Source of the DNA: a virus
Reading direction: 5' to 3' (one strand)
DNA length: 64,000 nt
IMG/VR virus record: IMGVR_UViG_3300036829_000172
Location: 1 to 64,000 of that record
A program made the position numbers and the translations under genes. Every line of letters starts with the position of its first letter. The stretch's first letter is position 1. A model generated the notes under the pieces. The model worked only from the letters and a program-made list of their open reading frames with translations, ran no database searches and was not told the DNA's origin. Shown here piece after piece: positions 59,996 through 64,000 of the stretch.

Positions 59996-60481
59996 ATGAA
60001 TCAGTTACGTGACGTGATCCGTCAGGTGGCCGCGAAGTACCCGAACGCCCAGCCCGACGAAATCACCGTCAAGGTGGTGGCGCAGACCAGCGAGGAGCAG
60101 GTTTGGGCGTTCTACCGGACCGCTGTGCACGGGGCTGTCTTGGATGTGCTGCGCAGCGACCGCAACGACGCGCTGCTTGGTGCGTTGACGACGCGCCCAG
60201 TACGGCGGCAACCGAACCGGTCCAGCAAAGTCGACGGCATCCGGTCGTGGTGGCAGGAGCTGTTAGGCAGTCGTATCCGGGTCCCGTACGGCTACAAATT
60301 ATATGGTGACTGTACCGTCGCTGACCTGGATTTTGTGATCAAGGTCCGGGAAACGCACATCGCCAACGTCCAGGCCTTCATCGACCTTCATCAACGGCTG
60401 CGCACGTTGATGGTCCAGCTTGGTGTGGACCGTGTGCGCGACCTGCCGGAAGAGGTAGCACCGGCTCCGGGGGAAACATGA
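59996..60481 (+). CDS. Unknown protein inside the hairpin element
   Basis: 161 aa from ATG 59996 (MNQLRDVIRQVAAKYPNAQP). Helical, with EQVWAFYRTAVHGAVLDVLRSDRNDALLGALTT, then a basic stretch (RPVRRQPNRSSKVDGIRSWWQELLGSRIRV) and helices to the end. The basic middle suggests nucleic-acid binding. It is followed by a 4-base overlap with the Tnp-domain ORF. No family recognised. Flanked by hairpin groups on both sides. Confidence 0.68.
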   Translation: MNQLRDVIRQVAAKYPNAQPDEITVKVVAQTSEEQVWAFYRTAVHGAVLDVLRSDRNDALLGALTTRPVRRQPNRSSKVDGIRSWWQELLGSRIRVPYGYKLYGDCTVADLDFVIKVRETHIANVQAFIDLHQRLRTLMVQLGVDRVRDLPEEVAPAPGET

Positions 60482-61725
60482 CCACCACGAACCGCCCCCC
60501 GGCCATCTCCGTAACGACAGCCATACAAACTCCGCCGGGGGGGCTAGACAAGCAGGCAGCGGCCAGAACAGAGTCGTCATCCCTAACATTCACGCCGCTG
60601 CCTGCGCAGACCGCCGGGGACAGCCATAAGCGGGACGGCACCCATACACCGGTCGGTGTCCCCGGCGGCATTCTGCAATCCCAGAGCCCCCCCGGCCAAA
60701 GCGAAGCCGACTTCCAGCAAGCGAGCGCCGGGGGCCCAGATCAGCAGGCAGCGGCCACCTATGTTTCGCTACCCAACAATGGAACGCTGCTGCCTGTTCA
60801 GACGACCGGGGATGGCCAGATCGAGGTCGACGCCCAGCCAGCGTTCGCCGTCCCCGGGTCTGACTTCTTGCGCTCGCCGATCCTCGGGCTGGCCGCAGAA
60901 GTGGTTGATGACCTCGAGCGGGTTCGCAAGGGCAATCGTGAGCGGCTGCGGTCGCTGACCAGCACCGAAGATGGGCGCTTCGGGCTGAGTGCAGAGCACT
61001 CGGACGTGGCGCGGCTGGCGGCTCTCGTCGCCTATCTCGACGAAGCGGAGGACCAAGCGGTCAAGAACCTGCAGAAGATCATGCGGGCGCACCCACTAGG
61101 GCCGTGGTGTAAAGCCACGACAGGGATCGGCGAAAAACAGTTGGCGCGTCTTCTCGCCGCGATTGGTGACCCATTCTGGCATGTGCCCGAGAACCGGTCC
61201 CGCACAGTGTCAGAACTGTGGGCGTACTGCGGGTTTCGTGTGCTCCACCCCGGCGGCCAGTCAGCAGACGACGACCAGGGTTCTCTCGCCGCCGGGGTGG
61301 CTCAAGCACATCGGAAGGGTGTGCAGGGCAACTGGTCAGATACGGCGCGGATGCGTGCGTGGCTGATCGGGACCCAGATCGTGAAAACCCCGACCTCCCC
61401 GTATCGGCCGGTGTACGACGAGGCCCGCGTCAAATATGCGGAGGCTGTGCACGCTCAGGCTTGCGTGCGGTGCGGCCCGCGGGGTAAGCCCGCGCAGCAG
61501 GGAACACCGCTGAGTGACGGCCATCAGCATGCGAGAGCAGTGAGGGTGGTGGCGAAAAGGGTCCTGCGTGACCTATGGCGCGAAGCGAAGCGTCTTCATG
61601 AGCAACCGGCAGAGGCCATTATCGGTTCGTTACCCATAGTGGTAGCGCCGCTGTCGGGTCAAACCCCGGGGGATAGCCAGAGTGCATTCGGCATCCATCA
61701 CACGCACGCCGTCCCCGGGGTTTGA
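60478..61725 (+). CDS. IS110-like Tnp-domain protein without DEDD half
   Basis: 415 aa in the maximal frame. Residues 130-400 carry the IS110 C-terminal (Transposase_20-type) pattern: AALVAYLDEAEDQAVKNLQKI, TTGIGEKQLARLLAAIGDPFWH (helix-hairpin-helix), RTVSELWAYCGF, then AHRKGVQGNWSDTARMRAWLIG and a closing helix. The N-terminal RuvC-like DEDD domain of IS110 recombinases is absent; those 125 codons instead run through six hairpins, and a start near GTG 60901 is plausible, which would leave the hairpins untranslated. A zinc-like CVRCGPRG lies near residue 335. The stop codon lies inside the right-end hairpin. Confidence 0.7.
   Translation: MTTTNRPPAISVTTAIQTPPGGLDKQAAARTESSSLTFTPLPAQTAGDSHKRDGTHTPVGVPGGILQSQSPPGQSEADFQQASAGGPDQQAAATYVSLPNNGTLLPVQTTGDGQIEVDAQPAFAVPGSDFLRSPILGLAAEVVDDLERVRKGNRERLRSLTSTEDGRFGLSAEHSDVARLAALVAYLDEAEDQAVKNLQKIMRAHPLGPWCKATTGIGEKQLARLLAAIGDPFWHVPENRSRTVSELWAYCGFRVLHPGGQSADDDQGSLAAGVAQAHRKGVQGNWSDTARMRAWLIGTQIVKTPTSPYRPVYDEARVKYAEAVHAQACVRCGPRGKPAQQGTPLSDGHQHARAVRVVAKRVLRDLWREAKRLHEQPAEAIIGSLPIVVAPLSGQTPGDSQSAFGIHHTHAVPGV
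60495..60857 (+). repeat. Central array of six stem-loops (two sets of three)
   Basis: Stem-loops at 60495-60542, 60552-60605, 60611-60668, 60689-60734, 60745-60796 and 60806-60857. Types alternate as C/G-run stem, CAGGCAGCGGC stem, CCGGGGA stem, repeated twice with a period near 192-195 bases. Types 1 and 2 enclose exactly 30 bases, type 3 exactly 38 between CCGGGGA and TCCCCGG. All carry CCA-N9-CG-N4-CC(A/C)-N9-CG. The N9 and N4 bases differ everywhere while arms and the CCA/CG anchors stay. Confidence 0.88.
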
Positions 61726-61726
61726 C
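61658..61726 (+). repeat. Right-end stem-loop of the element
   Basis: GTCAAACCCCGGGGGA pairs with TCCCCGGGGTTTGAC (15 bp, one bulged G). The 38-base interior follows the type 3 rule: GCCA, GAGTGCATT, CGGCATCCA, TCACACGCA, CG. The right arm contains the TGA of the Tnp-domain gene and ends one base before the GTG of the next DUF4226 gene, so it marks a sharp boundary. Confidence 0.88.
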
Positions 61727-62812
61727 GTGACCATCGAAACGTTCGTGCGGACATCGGGTGCCGTCATAGGTATCGCCCGAGAATCGTTTGGGCCCGGCGG
61801 CGGTCTGCCGCCGCTCGCACCCGTCGCAGGGGCTGTACCAGCGGCACCGCCGGCGTCGGGCCGGACAGCAGACGCAGCCACTAGCGACTCGAGCGACGTC
61901 CAGAACGCAGTCGCCACGCTGAGCGAGCACGACCAGACCAGCCACCAGCAGATCGCCGACGCGGTCACTGCGGCCGGGGCCGGCCGCGGCCGCATGGACC
62001 GAATCATCGTCGCCGCCCTGGCCGACGTGGGCGATGCGGATATCTCGACGCCGCAAGGTCAACGCGCGCTGGTCGAAGCCATAACCCGGCACCTTGAAGA
62101 CAGCAAGTCCACGGTGGACGGGACCGGCGCGGATGCGGCCACGAGAGCGGCCGCGGCACACACCACCGCCGCTGGGTATAGCGGTGTCGCGCCCCAGATC
62201 CAGCCAGTCGCAGCGATGCCGATGCCGATGTCAGGCACGTCGATGGGCGCCGCGTCCCCGATGTCGGGCATGGGTGCAGCGCCGGGGCTGGGGGCGCTCG
62301 CCAGCCTCATGCATGGACCACACAGCGGGGAGTCAGTGCCGAGCGCAGCGGCGCAGTCTGACCCTACGGAGGTGGGGGCTGCCCCGCTGATCGGCAACGA
62401 CCCTCGCTCCGTCGCCCGCTACATCTACCAGCAAGCGCGAGCCCACGGTTACAGCGAGCACGACGCGCTAGCCATCACTGCGTACGCGAAAGGCGAATCC
62501 GGCTTCAACCCCAGCGTGAGCGGAGGCCCGCAAGGCGGGGCAGGCTCCGAGAACGTCGTCGTCGGCAACTTCCAAGAGAAGGCCCAATTCGCTCGCGACG
62601 CCGGGCTGGATCCGGCACAGCGGTACACCGTCGAAGGCAACACCGAAATCTACCTGCGGACCCTGGCCCATCACCGCAACGATCCCGGCGACATCTTCGA
62701 CCACCTGTTGGCGACCAGCAGCGGAGGTCCCATGGCGACAGGCGGGCGCGCCAAGATGGGCGAGCTCATGGCCCAGACGCGTGAACTGCTAGCAGGACCG
62801 GCGTCAGTGTGA
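61727..62812 (+). CDS. DUF4226 protein with transglycosylase-like domain
   Basis: 361 aa from GTG 61727, the first codon after the right-end hairpin. Residues 40-145 are DUF4226-like (QNAVATLSEHDQTSHQQIADAVTAAGAGRGRMDRIIVAAL; GQRALVEAITRHLEDSKSTVDG). A Met/Pro-rich linker precedes a lysozyme-like domain at about 220-355 (ARYIYQQARAHGYSEHDALAITAYAKGESGFNPSVSGG with a candidate catalytic Glu in KGESG). It is paralogous to the next gene over the first 150 residues. It may open peptidoglycan for the ESX or T4SS apparatus. Confidence 0.78.
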   Translation: MTIETFVRTSGAVIGIARESFGPGGGLPPLAPVAGAVPAAPPASGRTADAATSDSSDVQNAVATLSEHDQTSHQQIADAVTAAGAGRGRMDRIIVAALADVGDADISTPQGQRALVEAITRHLEDSKSTVDGTGADAATRAAAAHTTAAGYSGVAPQIQPVAAMPMPMSGTSMGAASPMSGMGAAPGLGALASLMHGPHSGESVPSAAAQSDPTEVGAAPLIGNDPRSVARYIYQQARAHGYSEHDALAITAYAKGESGFNPSVSGGPQGGAGSENVVVGNFQEKAQFARDAGLDPAQRYTVEGNTEIYLRTLAHHRNDPGDIFDHLLATSSGGPMATGGRAKMGELMAQTRELLAGPASV

Positions 62813-63864
62813 CCATCGAAGCGTTCGTGCGGGTGTCCGGACAAGTCATGGGGCAGGTCCGCGAATCGTTCGGGCCCGGCGGCGACCGAGCGCTGACACC
62901 AGCTGGCGGCAAGCCAACACCAGGACAGCCGCAAGGATCGGGTCAGGCCGCAGACGCGTCGGCAACAGACTCGCAGCACGTCGGAAATCACGTGACGGCG
63001 CTGGACAGCCACGACACCCAAGGCAGCGCGCAGTTGGGCGGAGCCGCCGGAGCGGCGAGCGCGGGCCGTGCCCGGATGGACGCGGTCATCGCCGCGGCGG
63101 TAGCCGACGTCAACGCCTTAGGAATGTCGACGAACAGCCCGCAAGGCCGCGCAGCCCTCGTCGCGGCGATCAAACGACACCTCGAGGACAGCAAGTCAAC
63201 GCTCGACGGGGCGGCAGCCGACGCCAGCACCCGCGCGGCCGCAGCGAACACCACGACCGCCGCTTACAACGCGACCGCACCCGCACCACCCGCGGGGATG
63301 ATGCCGCAGGCAGCGTCCATGCTCGGCTCTACGATGCCCGCGGTCACAGGTATGGCCGGTATGGCGGGGATGCCCGCATCGATGATGTCCGGCCTCGGCG
63401 GTGCAATGCCGCCGCTGTCGCCGCTGACGAATCTGATGCACGGGGATGCCCCAGACAGTCGCCAGGTGTCGGCGAACATCCCCGACGCGGCGGTCACTAA
63501 TGATCGCACGGTCGCGGGCGGGGCGGTCCGCCGTGCTCTCGCGCAGCTCGGCAAGCCTTATGTGTGGGGGGCGACCGGGCCCAACGCATTCGACTGCAGC
63601 GGCCTGGTGCAGTACGCCTACAAGGGGGTCGGCGTCGACTTGCCGCGTGAAACCTACGGCATGATCCATATCGGTCAACAGGTGGCACCGGGCCAGGCGC
63701 AAGCAGGTGACCTGGTGTTCAGCAACTTCTCTGCGCGCGGTCCTGAGCATGTGCAATTGGCGATCGGGGGCGGACAAGTCGTGGAGGCTCAACAAAGCGG
63801 GGTGCCGGTGAAAGTATCGGCGATGCCGGCGGGGCACGTCGTCGTCAAACGGGTGGTCGCATGA
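62809..63864 (+). CDS. DUF4226 protein with NlpC/P60 peptidase domain
   Basis: 351 aa from GTG 62809 (GTGA overlap). Start TIEAFVRVSGQVMGQVRESFGPGG is the twin of its neighbour's. DUF4226-like part 45-160, Met/Gly-rich linker, then a full NlpC/P60 domain at about 240-350: QLGKPYVWGATGPNAFDCSGLVQYAYKGVGVDLPRET with catalytic Cys, and a candidate His in PEHVQLAIGGGQ. Wall-cutting enzymes like this serve ESX and Gram-positive T4SS loci (compare VirB1/TcpG roles). Confidence 0.85.
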   Translation: MTIEAFVRVSGQVMGQVRESFGPGGDRALTPAGGKPTPGQPQGSGQAADASATDSQHVGNHVTALDSHDTQGSAQLGGAAGAASAGRARMDAVIAAAVADVNALGMSTNSPQGRAALVAAIKRHLEDSKSTLDGAAADASTRAAAANTTTAAYNATAPAPPAGMMPQAASMLGSTMPAVTGMAGMAGMPASMMSGLGGAMPPLSPLTNLMHGDAPDSRQVSANIPDAAVTNDRTVAGGAVRRALAQLGKPYVWGATGPNAFDCSGLVQYAYKGVGVDLPRETYGMIHIGQQVAPGQAQAGDLVFSNFSARGPEHVQLAIGGGQVVEAQQSGVPVKVSAMPAGHVVVKRVVA

Positions 63865-64000
63865 ACGGCCTGTTGGATTCCGGATGGGGGCCGCAGCGCA
63901 CCGGCATGAACTGTCCGGGCTGCGGGCACGACTGGTCGTTCCACTTCACGTATGAGAACGAGTGCAGGTTTCTGCGTGGCGGCGTCGATGGCCACGAGCT
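63861..64000 (+). CDS. Zinc-ribbon protein, cut by the right edge
   Basis: 46 codons visible from ATG 63861 (ATGA overlap): MNGLLDSGWGPQRTGMNCPG, then CGHDWSFHFTYENEC. The CPGCGHDW motif starts a zinc ribbon. The rest is outside the window. Confidence 0.6.
   Translation, partial: MNGLLDSGWGPQRTGMNCPGCGHDWSFHFTYENECRFLRGGVDGHE

Larger units (their letters stand above)
59874..61726 (+). mobile_element. Hairpin-punctuated IS110-like candidate element
   Basis: The segment lies between DUF4226 genes that otherwise form one cluster. Its left end has two stem-loops (59874-59921, 59928-59983), its middle six (60495-60857), and its right end one (61658-61726) whose 15-bp arms carry the stop codon of the second gene. 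Between them are a 161-aa unknown gene and a Tnp-domain protein. Exact ends and a target duplication could not be defined. The arrangement supports a mobile or domesticated recombination unit rather than part of the ESX operon. Confidence 0.5.

Noticed and set aside
59859-59999. 46-codon ORF (MINQTVPDHHLLGIQATTVG...) coupled to both neighbours
   Set aside because: It consists almost wholly of the two left stem-loops, whose rule holds in other frames elsewhere; the ORF is best explained as a by-product, though coupling keeps it just possible.
59874-60857. CRISPR-like array reading of the regular 30-base inserts
   Set aside because: Spacing elements are inverted arms of three different kinds, not one direct repeat, the 30-base inserts contain fixed anchors (CCA, CG), and no cas gene is present.
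59874-61726. Integron attC sites
   Set aside because: attC sites have R/L boxes with core GTT and an integrase nearby; neither is visible, and no cassette-like gene series exists.

Overview
The window is GC-rich, with long GTG/ATG-started genes packed in ATGA/GTGA overlaps, and the recognisable families are mycobacterial: DUF732 secreted protein, EspH/EspK/EspC-like ESX-associated proteins, DUF4226 proteins and mycobacteriophage-type tail genes. It looks like part of a large mycobacterial (Mycobacteriaceae) accessory replicon or integrated element that combines three modules rarely seen side by side: a siphovirus head-tail block, a type IV conjugation block and a type VII (ESX) substrate block. 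No rRNA, tRNA, CRISPR array, replication initiator or partition gene was recognised.

Region 1 (1-24933, minus strand) is a phage virion operon read right to left: HK97-like capsid, head-tail connectors, tail tube, tail assembly chaperone with a -1 frameshift on GGGGGAA, a 2344-residue tape measure protein carrying peptidoglycan-hydrolase-like domains, then minor tail proteins running off the left edge. Three HNH-type nuclease genes interrupt it (8963, 19417, 22566). No terminase, portal or maturation protease lies in the usual place upstream of the capsid; that position holds a divergent glycosyltransferase and the conjugation genes.

Region 2 (about 25.2-46.8 kb) is a conjugation block. A soluble VirD4/TraG-like ATPase (26265) with a separate membrane protein (27961) points left. 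The rightward operon encodes a discoidin-like exported protein, a TcpC/VirB8-like protein, two tiny duplicated membrane proteins, a VirB4-like ATPase, a VirB6-like polytopic protein and a long train of small, often zinc-ribbon-like proteins. On the minus strand follow a second glycosyltransferase and a 1930-residue MobF relaxase-helicase (40999-46791).

Region 3 (47.0-52.0 kb) is an accessory zone: an HNH nuclease related to the one in the phage operon, small regulators, DUF6166 and DUF1643 proteins, a DUF732 secreted protein and a two-HTH regulator with a palindromic operator candidate. Region 4 (52.2-64 kb) is an ESX-associated operon: EspC-like, PPE/EspB-like, YbaB-like (EspL-like), EspK-like and EspH-like proteins and three DUF4226 proteins, two of which carry transglycosylase-like and NlpC/P60 wall-hydrolase domains. 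Known pRAW-type mycobacterial plasmids need both T4SS and T7SS to conjugate, so these genes probably cooperate in transfer; no ESX core component (EccB/C/D/E, MycP) is visible here.

The most unusual feature is inside region 4. Between two DUF4226 genes sits a 1.85-kb insert (59874-61726) with an IS110-like Tnp-domain protein that lacks the usual DEDD half, one unknown gene, and nine stem-loops at its left end, middle and right end. All nine obey one rule: stem, CCA, nine variable bases, CG, four bases, CCA (CCC once), nine variable bases, CG, stem. The paired variable 9-mers look like guides and suggest a bridge-RNA-like or structured-DNA recombination system.
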